A stretch of DNA of 64,000 nucleotides, from positions 45,940 through 109,939 of the forward strand of contig CAYQUC010000002.1 in assembly GCA_964420605.1 (NCBI GenBank), read 5' to 3'. Shown here piece after piece: positions 1 through 9,923 of the stretch. Positions within the stretch are counted from its first letter, which is position 1, and each line of letters opens with the position of its first letter. A program made the position numbers and the translations under genes. The notes below the pieces were generated by a model. The model did no database searches, had not been told where the DNA came from, and was given only the letters and a program-made list of their open reading frames with translations. Origin of the DNA: CAYQUC01 sp964420605. Lineage in GTDB: Bacteria; Pseudomonadota; Gammaproteobacteria; UBA6429; Thiohalophilaceae.

Positions 1-2
1 AA

Positions 3-3000
3 CAAAACGTAACACTAAACTCAAGTGGTAATGTTAACACTGCAGCAATTAGCGCCGGTGCATCCATTAGTATCAATGCCGCCGGTAATGTAACGCAAAC
101 CGGTGATTATTTAGCGGGTGACTACATCAAGGTTGATGGAGCCAATTTAAATCTGAGCAATATCAAAGGTGGCACCGCAACGCTTACCGCAACAGCAGGG
201 GATATCACATTACTCGGGGCGGTTTTTTCATCCGGAGCTATTAATTTAACAGCCACAAATATTGTTAACAAAAATCAACTTGCTGCGCGTGGTGATTTAA
301 CTGTTAATGCCAGTGGTAATTTAACGAACGACAGTGGGCAATTATTATTTTCAGGAGCCAATTTAAAGTTAAACATTGACGGCACGGTTAATAACAGTGG
401 TGATTTATATGCCGTTGCAAACTTAACCGCGGGTAATCAAGTCGGTGATTACATGATGTCATTTAATAATTACGGAGGGCGCATTGAGAGTGGCGCTAAC
501 CTAAGTATTAAAGCACTGCAAATTACCAACAGTCATGATTTTATCGATAATACCGCACCAACGGATTCAACCCAGCGTAATCGAGTAACTATATTAGTTG
601 ATAAAGCGCCACAGTATGGTGTAACCCCGTGGGATGAACAAGTGAACCCCGACATAAAGCGCGGTTTGATTCAAGCGGGCGGTAACATTACTCTCGATGC
701 CGGAACGACCGGTTCGATAACCAATAATATTTCCGATATTTATGCAGCCGGTAATTTAAATTTAAACGCGAATACTATTACTAATACAGCCTATGCGTTG
801 CGTACGTCAACGGTATCAGCACCGGTGTATAAGAAAAAATGCGGAACAGCCGGACGTTGGAACTGTAAAAATCGATTAGTTAAAGCAGCAGCGATTGTTA
901 TTGCAACGAGCAACAACAACATTGGCTCAAGCATTCAAGCAGCCGGAAAACTCACCATGACAACACCAAGTGGTGGGGTGATTAATAATAGTGTACCGAT
1001 TGTTGGCAATATGCCTGGCGCTGGTTTTAATGGTGCAGTTGTTGATCCTATTGCCGGCATAAGTTTACCGGGTGAAGGTGGTTTTTTTAAAACCAATCCT
1101 GCACCTGATAAAAGTCATCCGTATTTAATTGTTACCGATCCAGCATTGTTGGATATCAGTAAATTGTACGGCAGTGATTATTTTCTAAATCGTAATGGGC
1201 TGGATAAAACCGGTGATCAAACACTTTTCTTAGGTGATGCGTTTTACGACCAACGTTTAGTTGCTAATCAAATACGGCTATTAACGGGGCAACGTTATTT
1301 ACTTAATGCCAAAGATGATAATGAACAATATCAGCAACTAGCTGACGCAGCCTCAAAAGAAAGAGAGCGTCTTGGGTTAAAAATTGGTGTTGCACTTAAT
1401 TTAGAGCAACAAGAACAACTACAAGAAAATATTCTATGGTATGTCGAAACCACCGTTGGCGATAAAACCGTGTTAGTGCCGCGTGTTTATTTGAGCAAGG
1501 CCAATCGAAATAGAATAGCAAAAAATAAAGGTGCATTGATTCAAGGTCAAGAAGTGGTGCTCGATAGTGGCAATGTCTTGAATGAAGGCGCGATTATTTC
1601 TGGTGGAGCATTACAGATTAAAACCGAGGATCAATTTAAAAACAATGGCGGCACAATAGCAGCCGAAACCAGCTTGAGTATTGCCAGTGGTGGCGACTTA
1701 ATTAGCACTTCGCGTTGGTGGTCGGCGATAGCTGGCTCCGATGTTAGTGAAGGCATTAATCGCAGTGCGCTGATTAAATCGGGTGGTAATCTGGATCTCA
1801 ATGCACAGGGTGATATTGAATTAATTGCCGGTGATATTACTAGCAACGGCACAACAAAAATAAATAGCGTCGGTGATCTAAGCCTAGCTGCGCTTAAATT
1901 AGAAAATCGTACTAAATGGCGTGATAGCAGTGGTAAATGGAATTATCGCAATAGCAAAATAGACTATGCAACAACAACATTAAAAAGTGCCGGTAACTTA
2001 GTCTTGTCGTCACTCGGTGACTTATTAATCGAAGGCAGCGACATCAACACCGAAGCCGATGCTAATCTCAGCAGTGGCGGTAGTGTGCAAATGCTAGCGG
2101 TTAAAAGCAGCGATAAAACCGTTGGTCGTTATACCAAAAAGAAACGCTGGTCCAAATCGACTTCGACTTCATTAACAGAAAAACACCGTTATCGCAGTGC
2201 GACGTTAATCGCAAAAAAATCGCTGACTATTACCGCACAAGATAATGTCCTATTATTTGCGAGCCAACTTAAGTCTGGTGCTGACAGTAAATTGCATTCC
2301 GAGCTTGGCAGTATTGCGTTAATATCGGGAATTAATCGCGACTTTAAACAACAGCAATACAGTAAAAAAGGCTTTTCATATTCTAAAAAATCAAACAACG
2401 GTCAGTTAAGCGAAACACTCAGTTTGGCATCGCTCGATAGTGGTGGACACAGTAGTTTTACAACTGGTGCTTCAAATCAAAATTCAGATGCTGACGGCAT
2501 CAACGGTAATGTGATTATTTCAGGAGCCAAAATCAGCAGTGCTGGTAATATGGTTTTTGGTGGAACAACCTTAGTGAATAAGCAAGATGCCACGTTTACC
2601 TTAAATGCAACCGATGCCAGTCGAATACGCAATTTAGTGTTTAATAGCGTGGCGTTAAATAATAATAGTTGGGCTTATAGTCAAAAGAAAGCACGTGGGT
2701 TAGGTATTGTCGGTAAAGTATTTACCGGTGGTGAAATCATTCGAGTAGATAAGGTTGCTCAAGGCGAACGAAAACAACAGGGTAGTGTTGCAAATGCGGG
2801 AGGTCATGTTGTTGCAAATACTCGGGAAAATATTCGAATTATTGGCAGTACAATAACAGCATCCGGAACAGGAAAATTTGATGCGCTGGGTGATATTGAT
2901 ATTATTGCAGCACTCAATCGTGAGTCAAAATACCAACAACATATTTTGGCAAAAGCCAATGGTATCTCGTTTGATTGGGATGGCAGTCGTGCATCGGTCG

Positions 3001-6000
3001 GTATTGATGCGGACTATAAAAAAACAGTGTCAAATCAAACGCTTTATTCCAATCAGGGTAGCGTACTCAATTTTGGTGGTAATCTGAATTTAAAATCTGA
3101 TAATGATATTGTCATTGCGGGTTCGTTACTGCAAACATCCAGTTCATTAAGTATTGATGCCAAGCGCGCATTGTCGGTTATGAGTGTCGATGACATCCTA
3201 GATCGTGCAGAAAAAATTACCACGGCCCAAGCACGTTTTTCAGTTGGTGTGGGCAATGCCTATCTTGATGTTGCACAATCAATTGGTCGATTAAAAGCGG
3301 CTAAGAATAAAGTCAAGCAAGCCAAACAAGCGTATTCCACCTATAAAGCTGAACTTAAACAAATGCAGGCTGATCTGAAAAAAGGTTTGGTAACAAAAGA
3401 TGATATTCGTTTACGTAAAGAAGACAAACAATTTTATGTTGCCAATATAGCACTATCGGCTGCTAATTTAGTGAATGTAGCAATACAAGTAACCAAGGCC
3501 GGCACCAGTGCCATTGCTGCAACTGCATCATACGGCTTTTATGCCGATGTGAAATTAGAATTAAATGGCAGTAAGACCAAAAAATCGCGGTATCAAAGCA
3601 ATAGCATTGCATCGAATTTAATCGCTAAAAAAGACATGAACTTAATAGCCGGTGATTCGATCCATGTTCGGGGTTCAAACCTGCAGGTTGAACAAAACCT
3701 ATCGATGATTGCCGGTGACGATATTGTCATAGAAGCGGCACGAAATAAATTAATTACAAATACCAAACGAAATTCATTTAATGTTGCCGTGAGTGTCAGT
3801 ACCGCAGGAAGTAGTGATGGTATTAAAGGATTTTCGAACATTTTAAATCTGGGTAAATCCGGTAGTGTTGGATTAAATAATAGCTTTGATAAATCCAATT
3901 CGGTTCAATGGCGAAATAGCACCATTGTTGTTGGGAAAAAACTGACATTAAAATCAGAGCAAGATGTGGCCTTGGTTGGTGCGAATGTTAAGGCACACGA
4001 CATTGCTATGTCAGTAAAAGGTGATCTTACGCTACAAAGTCGCCAAAACACACTGTCGGCACGTGGTGACAGTTTTGGCTTAACTGTGGGTACCGGTAGT
4101 AGTGGTTTAAATGCCGGTCGTCGTCAGCAAAGCCGACGTTGGGTAGATTCCATGACCAGTTTGGTTGCCAGCAATGCCATTGATATTCAAACTGGCGGCA
4201 AAACTGAAATTATCGGCGCGTTACTCGCACAAATAAATACCGATGGCTCTGATGGTGGTAATCTCAAAATTAAGACTCAAGAATTAATCACCAAAGATTT
4301 AATAGATTATGATAACGCCAGTAATTGGAATGCGGGTTTTAGCACGTCATTATTGGGTGTTAATAAATTTAAATCGAACGGTAAGGCAAAAAAATCAACG
4401 GTTATAAAATCGGGACCATTTAAAGGTCGCAGTTCCATAAAACTCAGTAACAATGGTTACGTGCGCGGTCAAAAAACACTAGCAACTTTGGGTAGTGGCA
4501 GTGTATCAACATGGAATAATAAAGCCATTGAATTGGCGAGTATCAACCGTGACATTAACGCAACGCAGTTGCTTACCGCAAACCGAAAAACTGGCGGCTT
4601 AAATGTTGACGTTGCCATTGATCATAGAATGTTAACCATAAAAGGTTGGAAAGACATTGCAAAAGATACACGCTCAACCATTAAACACGCACGCGATGTC
4701 ATCAGCTCCATTGCGTTAATCGCAAAAAGTGAAAAATTTGGTCTGATCAATCTAGGGCAGGTTATTCGCCGTAAATCCATTAATACTCAACTTCTGGATA
4801 TTTTAAAACGCAATAATAATAAAATACTCAAGGGTATCAAATCAGACAATGCTCAACAATCATTGCTTGCTTCAAAAGCCTTAGCTCAATTAGCACAAGC
4901 TGAGTTGGGTTTGTCGCTGAGTGATATTTTATTTTATGATTCGACCAAAACACGCAGTAAATCATTAAATAGAATGACTGTGTTAGGTGCATTAGTGACC
5001 GGTGATTCGACAGAAAAAAATAATATTTTTATCAATGCCGGCGGCGTGTTAACTAAAAAATCCATTATAGAAACCTTGTTGCACGAAGTGTATGAACAAG
5101 AACACAAGGCAGGTAAATCGTATTTATTCTTTAAAACAAAAAATTCCAAAAAAGAAGCGCTTGCAGATTTGTTTGGCGAAGATTTTACATCACGTTTTAA
5201 TAAGAAAAAGGATAATGTATTTAATACCAGTAGTGAGCAATGGAAAGCTGACGTTCGTGGAAGCAAGCTTGTTGCAATGGGAACTCTACGATCGAATAAA
5301 GTTAAAAATGCTGATGTTGAATATAGAATGCTTCATGTTAAAGAAATTGAGTTAATAAATGAAAGAGCTATTGAGTTTGCAAAATACATAAATACACTAC
5401 CTAACTACAGAAATGAAACAGGTCGGCATGATGGCAGACCAAGCCTACAAAGAAAAATTCCTAGAGCACCTACAGAAAAAGAAATTATCGAGGCAAAAAG
5501 AAGGTTGTTAAAAGCAGCGCTTAGAGTTGTTAGTGGTGACTTTCAATATAAGTATAAGCAATTTCATGTAGATTTAGCTGCTAATAAGTTTCTTAATAAG
5601 TTAAGGAGAGAAAAAATTGCACATGGTAATTTGACTGTTAATGGCCTTCCTTTTAAATATTCGAAATTTAGTGAGCAACTTAATAATAAAGCAACAAAGG
5701 GTGTAGTTTGGTTCTATTCAACACCGTGGCAGCGATTTAATAAGTCTAATAAGAATACTTTTGAAGAAACATATTATGAAAGTGATGTTGCTGGTGATTT
5801 TAGTATTACTAAAGTTTTAAATGGCGGTCAATTAAATCTAGGATTACCAAAGTATAAATTAAAGCCAGTAGTCAAGGAAGCTTATGACTTAATCAATTAT
5901 GGTAAGAATCATGGAGTTTACAGAGTTGATTTAACACAGGAAAATCGAGCCCGAAAAAAACGTTTAATGCATAGTAATGCAGCTAAAACCAGTATTTTGT

Positions 6001-7781
6001 TAATGGGAGGAGTTATTGGAGCCCGTTATGCTGCACCTTATTTAGCACGAACGGTGGCAGCTTCTCGAATTGCAGTACCAGTCGCGGCGCTTGAGACATC
6101 TGTTGGTAATTTTATTTCAAATCCATATTTTTATTGTTCAGTAAACCCTGGTGCCTGCTTAGGTGGATTAGAGCTAATACTTGATTTATCGGGTGTTGGT
6201 TCTTCAATGGGGACTCCATCAACATCACCTATGCAATTAAGGACGAAATTTAAAGAACTAAAAGCAGCGTCTAAATCATCTCCTTTTGTTATGCCTACAT
6301 TTAATGGAGCTTCAGGAGTAACATTGCACCCTAATACTCGAGTCGGCTCTGGAAATGCTACATTTAAGTTTGGTACTGATTCTTTTGGATTAGGCAGTAA
6401 AATAAAAGTAAAAGAAGGTGTTGTCCCAAAGAGTGATTTTAATCTTGGTTATGAACCCTTTAATTTAAATTCGAATAAAACGTTTCTATCTGGAAGTGGT
6501 ACCAGAAATAAAGTTTCACCAAATCGGTATAATCCCTGCGGTCTGAGCGATAATTGCGGTTATGTTGCATTATCTAAAGCCTTGGAATATCAATTTCCTC
6601 AATTAACATTTCGCAATGCAGATGATCTATATATCGCAACTAGGAACGAGTTAAAATTAACGAAAGACGATCAACTGTCATATCAATTAGTTTTCCCTCA
6701 AGATTTATCGAAAGCAACACCAAGAGCTGGCTATGAGCCTTTATTTACTAATGGCCGCGATATCAGTCAGTACACGATTGCTAACGTTGCGACAAAATCA
6801 GGACTCGATTTTAAATTTTCATCAGATGTTATTACCGATTGGAATAAAATCTATGGTCAGGGAAAATCAATTAATCAAGCCGCAAAAAACCGTTTTCAAA
6901 TATTGGAAAAAGATTTTGAGTTGTTTCCAACATCAACCACACCTACGTTTAATAAAGCATTAGCAGGCATTGAGCTTCAGAGTCAAAATCTGTCAGGTTC
7001 CTATGTTATTGGTTCTTCTCGTGGTGGACATTTTATGAATCTTGAGATTAAGAATGGCGACTTTAAGGCCTTTGATTTTCAGGTTTATCCTCCACGAGTA
7101 TATAACTCACCTGAAGCCTTAAAAAAAGCAATGGGTGGATATGATACTGATTTTTTCATGAAAATTCGTAACCCAGATGTGCCAAACATTAAAAGTAATT
7201 CATCAACAGCGCTGCCTACATCAAGTTATGATAATTTTATTACTGGTGGTAGCAGTAACAACGTTAGTAGTAATGCTGCAAAGTCAAATACATGGAATGA
7301 ATTTCAGAAACAGCATAAAGGTCAATTTAAGAATGCCTCTGAAGCATCCGTAGCTTATAAAGATTTGAAATATAGTGAGTCCCCATGGCCTATTGGCTAT
7401 GATTACAAAGCGAATGTTCGAACAATACAGGTAGGTGAAACGTTTAATGTTATTGTTAATAAAAATAAGGCGAAGTCACCCGGAAGGTTTTCTACACATG
7501 ATGACATTCCGAATATAAATTATGGTCGACAAAAACTGGCAATTAAAGAAGAGTGGAAGCCTACTTTAGATGAAGTTGCGACTTATCGAGCACTTAGATC
7601 ATTTGATGTTTATTACGGTCCAGTTGGCCCGCAAATTGATGGAAAAAACTATCTTCCCGGTGGTGGTAGTCAATTTACGTATAAAGATCCAAAAGTATAT
7701 GATAATTTAATAAAGGGTGGATACAAAAAAGGGGTAAAATTCCCTTATATAGAAGTCATTAACGTTAAAAAATTAAAATAA
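3..7781 (+). CDS. Filamentous haemagglutinin/CdiA-like adhesin with papain-like and C-terminal toxin domains (5' end outside window)
   Basis: The frame is open from base 3, so the start lies upstream; residue numbers here count from the ATG at 453. Roughly residues 1-1380, plus the 150 codons before them, are glycine/asparagine-rich beta-helical repeats of the haemagglutinin type, with recurring units such as SAGNLNLNA and AGGNITLDAG. A metal-protease-like HEVYEQEH stretch lies near 1544. Around 2027-2220 is a papain-like (Tox-PL) fold with a visible Cys-His-Asp set: NCGYVAL (C2035), GHFMNLE (H2193) and AFDFQ (D2208). A WNEFQKQHKG linker near 2281 precedes a last domain of about 140 residues with GPVGPQ and PGGGSQF motifs. 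Family knowledge: TpsA/CdiA proteins are exported by a two-partner system and deliver the C-terminus to neighbouring cells. The TpsB exporter is not in the window. The last domain vaguely recalls TNT-type NADases; this is weak. Confidence 0.85.
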   Translation, partial: QNVTLNSSGNVNTAAISAGASISINAAGNVTQTGDYLAGDYIKVDGANLNLSNIKGGTATLTATAGDITLLGAVFSSGAINLTATNIVNKNQLAARGDLTVNASGNLTNDSGQLLFSGANLKLNIDGTVNNSGDLYAVANLTAGNQVGDYMMSFNNYGGRIESGANLSIKALQITNSHDFIDNTAPTDSTQRNRVTILVDKAPQYGVTPWDEQVNPDIKRGLIQAGGNITLDAGTTGSITNNISDIYAAGNLNLNANTITNTAYALRTSTVSAPVYKKKCGTAGRWNCKNRLVKAAAIVIATSNNNIGSSIQAAGKLTMTTPSGGVINNSVPIVGNMPGAGFNGAVVDPIAGISLPGEGGFFKTNPAPDKSHPYLIVTDPALLDISKLYGSDYFLNRNGLDKTGDQTLFLGDAFYDQRLVANQIRLLTGQRYLLNAKDDNEQYQQLADAASKERERLGLKIGVALNLEQQEQLQENILWYVETTVGDKTVLVPRVYLSKANRNRIAKNKGALIQGQEVVLDSGNVLNEGAIISGGALQIKTEDQFKNNGGTIAAETSLSIASGGDLISTSRWWSAIAGSDVSEGINRSALIKSGGNLDLNAQGDIELIAGDITSNGTTKINSVGDLSLAALKLENRTKWRDSSGKWNYRNSKIDYATTTLKSAGNLVLSSLGDLLIEGSDINTEADANLSSGGSVQMLAVKSSDKTVGRYTKKKRWSKSTSTSLTEKHRYRSATLIAKKSLTITAQDNVLLFASQLKSGADSKLHSELGSIALISGINRDFKQQQYSKKGFSYSKKSNNGQLSETLSLASLDSGGHSSFTTGASNQNSDADGINGNVIISGAKISSAGNMVFGGTTLVNKQDATFTLNATDASRIRNLVFNSVALNNNSWAYSQKKARGLGIVGKVFTGGEIIRVDKVAQGERKQQGSVANAGGHVVANTRENIRIIGSTITASGTGKFDALGDIDIIAALNRESKYQQHILAKANGISFDWDGSRASVGIDADYKKTVSNQTLYSNQGSVLNFGGNLNLKSDNDIVIAGSLLQTSSSLSIDAKRALSVMSVDDILDRAEKITTAQARFSVGVGNAYLDVAQSIGRLKAAKNKVKQAKQAYSTYKAELKQMQADLKKGLVTKDDIRLRKEDKQFYVANIALSAANLVNVAIQVTKAGTSAIAATASYGFYADVKLELNGSKTKKSRYQSNSIASNLIAKKDMNLIAGDSIHVRGSNLQVEQNLSMIAGDDIVIEAARNKLITNTKRNSFNVAVSVSTAGSSDGIKGFSNILNLGKSGSVGLNNSFDKSNSVQWRNSTIVVGKKLTLKSEQDVALVGANVKAHDIAMSVKGDLTLQSRQNTLSARGDSFGLTVGTGSSGLNAGRRQQSRRWVDSMTSLVASNAIDIQTGGKTEIIGALLAQINTDGSDGGNLKIKTQELITKDLIDYDNASNWNAGFSTSLLGVNKFKSNGKAKKSTVIKSGPFKGRSSIKLSNNGYVRGQKTLATLGSGSVSTWNNKAIELASINRDINATQLLTANRKTGGLNVDVAIDHRMLTIKGWKDIAKDTRSTIKHARDVISSIALIAKSEKFGLINLGQVIRRKSINTQLLDILKRNNNKILKGIKSDNAQQSLLASKALAQLAQAELGLSLSDILFYDSTKTRSKSLNRMTVLGALVTGDSTEKNNIFINAGGVLTKKSIIETLLHEVYEQEHKAGKSYLFFKTKNSKKEALADLFGEDFTSRFNKKKDNVFNTSSEQWKADVRGSKLVAMGTLRSNKVKNADVEYRMLHVKEIELINERAIEFAKYINTLPNYRNETGRHDGRPSLQRKIPRAPTEKEIIEAKRRLLKAALRVVSGDFQYKYKQFHVDLAANKFLNKLRREKIAHGNLTVNGLPFKYSKFSEQLNNKATKGVVWFYSTPWQRFNKSNKNTFEETYYESDVAGDFSITKVLNGGQLNLGLPKYKLKPVVKEAYDLINYGKNHGVYRVDLTQENRARKKRLMHSNAAKTSILLMGGVIGARYAAPYLARTVAASRIAVPVAALETSVGNFISNPYFYCSVNPGACLGGLELILDLSGVGSSMGTPSTSPMQLRTKFKELKAASKSSPFVMPTFNGASGVTLHPNTRVGSGNATFKFGTDSFGLGSKIKVKEGVVPKSDFNLGYEPFNLNSNKTFLSGSGTRNKVSPNRYNPCGLSDNCGYVALSKALEYQFPQLTFRNADDLYIATRNELKLTKDDQLSYQLVFPQDLSKATPRAGYEPLFTNGRDISQYTIANVATKSGLDFKFSSDVITDWNKIYGQGKSINQAAKNRFQILEKDFELFPTSTTPTFNKALAGIELQSQNLSGSYVIGSSRGGHFMNLEIKNGDFKAFDFQVYPPRVYNSPEALKKAMGGYDTDFFMKIRNPDVPNIKSNSSTALPTSSYDNFITGGSSNNVSSNAAKSNTWNEFQKQHKGQFKNASEASVAYKDLKYSESPWPIGYDYKANVRTIQVGETFNVIVNKNKAKSPGRFSTHDDIPNINYGRQKLAIKEEWKPTLDEVATYRALRSFDVYYGPVGPQIDGKNYLPGGGSQFTYKDPKVYDNLIKGGYKKGVKFPYIEVINVKKLK

Positions 7782-7793
7782 CAGTAAACTTAT

Positions 7794-8183
7794 ATGAATA
7801 TAGAGTACGAAGATTACACAGATTACGAGGCTAAGACGGTGTATTGGTATTTTAACAACAGTAAAATTGCACTTAAATTTTCTGTTGTTATTAGTGCCGT
7901 TTATTCAGAAAAATTAACCAATGTTGTGGTTGAGGTTTATCAACAAAATGAACTGCAATTTTATAACTTAGATGGCTCACTTAATTTTTCTAGAAAAATT
8001 CCACAATTAGCGAAGCACCAATTTCGAGGGATTAACCCAAATCTAAAATCCAGCTCGGGTGTGTCTTTTCTTTATCTGCCACAACAAGCTGCAGATAATA
8101 ATGAATGTGTTGATATGCTTCAATATGAAATGACTCTTGATAAGGATAATTTATTAGGAAAAAAATTAGGAATTTATCGCTAG
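7794..8183 (+). CDS. Probable immunity protein for the upstream contact-dependent toxin
   Basis: A 129-residue cytoplasmic-looking acidic protein without signal peptide or membrane segment. It begins 12 bases after the stop of the giant adhesin, the usual place of a cdiI gene. I do not recognise the family; the sequence (MNIEYEDYTDYEAK at the start, tyrosine- and asparagine-rich) shows no motif I can name. The role of binding and neutralising the C-terminal toxin is inferred only from position and size. No clear ribosome binding site precedes the ATG, so translation may be coupled to the adhesin gene. Confidence 0.6.
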   Translation: MNIEYEDYTDYEAKTVYWYFNNSKIALKFSVVISAVYSEKLTNVVVEVYQQNELQFYNLDGSLNFSRKIPQLAKHQFRGINPNLKSSSGVSFLYLPQQAADNNECVDMLQYEMTLDKDNLLGKKLGIYR

Positions 8184-8381
8184 TTTCACAGGTGAGCCTC
8201 AAGTAACGGCTGATGAAAAAATAATTGACTACTATTATACATCTCGTTCGATGTAACAGCAGCTATTACTATTAATACAAATCTTACACATTTCAATTTG
8301 CACCCATCACTATAGCTGTATAAATTACAGTAATAGATTAAATTGTTTTGCTTGTATTTTAATCAAATTTAATTATTCAGA

Positions 8382-8422
8382 TTGACTGATATTTTAATGT
8401 TTGCTTATCACAAGAGTGATAA
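8382..8422 (+). promoter_or_regulatory. Candidate promoter overlapping a perfect palindrome upstream of 8480
   Basis: In the 296-base gene-free stretch before the secreted-protein gene, TTGACT (8382-8387) is followed after 17 bases by TTATCA (8405-8410), a possible sigma-70 -35/-10 pair. The -10 falls inside a perfect inverted repeat TTATCAC-AAGA-GTGATAA (8405-8422), which could be an operator. The rest of 8184-8479 is AT-rich and shows nothing else I can support. Confidence 0.4.
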
Positions 8423-8479
8423 TCTCTGGCATCAGTTTTGCAGAATAGCGACGGAAAATAATTAAAGAGGAATTATAAA

Positions 8480-9529
8480 ATGAAAAAAATATTAATTATA
8501 TCAGTGGTAGCACTGTTGACCGCAACACCATTAGTGAATGCCACTAGTGTTGATAAAACCAAAATTACCCAATTTTCGGCCAATACCCAAGCCGTGGCGA
8601 GTGAAGTGAATGGCAATTTTAATGCTCAGACTAGCGCGATCAATGATAATTTTAATAAAATTACGGCGCACGTTAACGATGGTGTAGCGCACGGTGGTGG
8701 CGGGTTGGGAGCTGCCATTGGTGGTGATGGCAGTTCGGTTAAAGATTTAATTGTGAATGCCAGTATTAATTGGGGTGCTAAAACCACAGCCGGTGTCTCA
8801 AATAGTCCGGATAATTTTAATTGGTTAAACTGCAATATCGGAGGTACAGCCAATGCTGCTACGCCAGTGGTTTTAACGGTTCCATCGGGCACAACGATTC
8901 GTTGTCAATCGGGTTTTACATTACAAGCCGGTGCAAAAATTGTGGTGAGTGCGGGTTATGGTTCAGGCTTCACTTTAAAGCGTGGTATACCACTGGCGGC
9001 GGTTAAGTCATCATTGCATTCGTTTCCACTCGGTGGTGCGGGTGATGATAGTGGTGGTTATATTCGAATACAAAGTAACGGCACCATCACGATCAATGGC
9101 TCTATTGTCGCTAATGGCAATAATGGTGTGATGCAGGGTAACCCTGCTGGAGGTGGTGGTGTCATTATCATTGAATCCAGCACTAATATTTCATTGGATG
9201 CGGTTGCGACAATTGCGGCCAATGGCGGTGTTGGTGCCGGTAGTAAAAATGTTGGTTATCAAACTGATCTTAGCCCAAGTGGCGGCGGCGGCGGCGGTAT
9301 AGTGGCGCTTGTTGCACCAGTAGTACAAACATCAAGCGCTACAATCACAGCTAAAGGCGGCGGTACTACTGGCAGGGGTGATAATCAATCTTCAGTTATT
9401 GGTAATCGGGGTAAATCCAGCGGTGGTACTGGTGGTGTTCCTTATGGTTATTTATCAACAAATGCAACACCCGGCACAGATGGGCATGTTATTACAATGA
9501 TTGGCAACCCAGCAACGATGGTACCTTGA
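8480..9529 (+). CDS. Secreted glycine-rich beta-repeat protein, copy 1
   Basis: A 349-residue protein with a clear Sec signal peptide (hydrophobic run, likely cut after PLVNA) and a good upstream site (AGAGGAATT). After a short N-terminal part rich in NxNF and NDNF units, the body is glycine/serine/asparagine-rich with motifs PSGTTIRCQSGFTL, FPLGGAGDDSGGYIRI and TINGSIVANG, suggesting a beta-helix or beta-solenoid surface or extracellular protein. It is a paralogue of the product of 11207-12241, sharing the same motifs in the same order. Each copy is followed by a tiny lipoprotein. Function unknown; a surface filament, coat or adhesin is possible but unproven. Confidence 0.75.
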   Translation: MKKILIISVVALLTATPLVNATSVDKTKITQFSANTQAVASEVNGNFNAQTSAINDNFNKITAHVNDGVAHGGGGLGAAIGGDGSSVKDLIVNASINWGAKTTAGVSNSPDNFNWLNCNIGGTANAATPVVLTVPSGTTIRCQSGFTLQAGAKIVVSAGYGSGFTLKRGIPLAAVKSSLHSFPLGGAGDDSGGYIRIQSNGTITINGSIVANGNNGVMQGNPAGGGGVIIIESSTNISLDAVATIAANGGVGAGSKNVGYQTDLSPSGGGGGGIVALVAPVVQTSSATITAKGGGTTGRGDNQSSVIGNRGKSSGGTGGVPYGYLSTNATPGTDGHVITMIGNPATMVP

Positions 9530-9530
9530 T

Positions 9531-9701
9531 ATGAATAATTATAAATTATATTTAAAACAATTTAGCCTGCTGATAGTTATAAGCACGTTATTAGTGTCCT
9601 GTGGTGGCGCAAAAGGTGGTTCTAACACCGTTAAGCCAGAGGCAAACCCCAATGGTAAATTGTGGAAAGACTTTGTTTGGGACACGCATCGCTGGGGCTA
9701 G
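9531..9701 (+). CDS. Tiny lipoprotein with C-terminal W..WD...W tail, copy 1
   Basis: A 56-residue lipoprotein: hydrophobic signal followed by lipobox LLVSCGG, a short Ser/Pro/Asn linker, then the tail LWKDFVWDTHRWG. I use the ATG at 9531, two bases after the stop of the preceding gene, because it places the signal peptide correctly; an upstream TTG at 9501 would add ten residues. It matches the small lipoprotein at 12290-12481 in design: lipobox then Gly/Ser, a low-complexity spacer and a tryptophan/aspartate tail. The coupling to the glycine-rich gene suggests a membrane anchor or partner for it. Function unknown. Confidence 0.65.
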   Translation: MNNYKLYLKQFSLLIVISTLLVSCGGAKGGSNTVKPEANPNGKLWKDFVWDTHRWG

Positions 9702-9731
9702 CTTTCAGTAGAGTTTAATTTTTTATCGTCA

Positions 9732-9770
9732 GGGTCAAGCCATTTGGTGCTTGACCCGCAATATTTTTAC
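9732..9770 (+). terminator. Intrinsic terminator after cassette 1
   Basis: Perfect 9-bp stem GGGTCAAGC (9732-9740) with GCTTGACCC (9749-9757), 8-base loop, followed by an A/T-rich tail ending ATATTTTTA. It lies 31 bases after the tiny lipoprotein gene and separates it from the next gene. Confidence 0.75.
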
Positions 9771-9923
9771 ACCCTCCTTATCAGTACTTTCTAAACTATA
9801 GACTGGCGAGTCTTTGCCTACTGACACAATTCTTACAAAACTAAGATTGAATCAAAGCCTCTTGTTGAATATATTTAATTTTCAATATTAAAAATTTAAA
9901 TATATTAACAATGGGAACTGATT

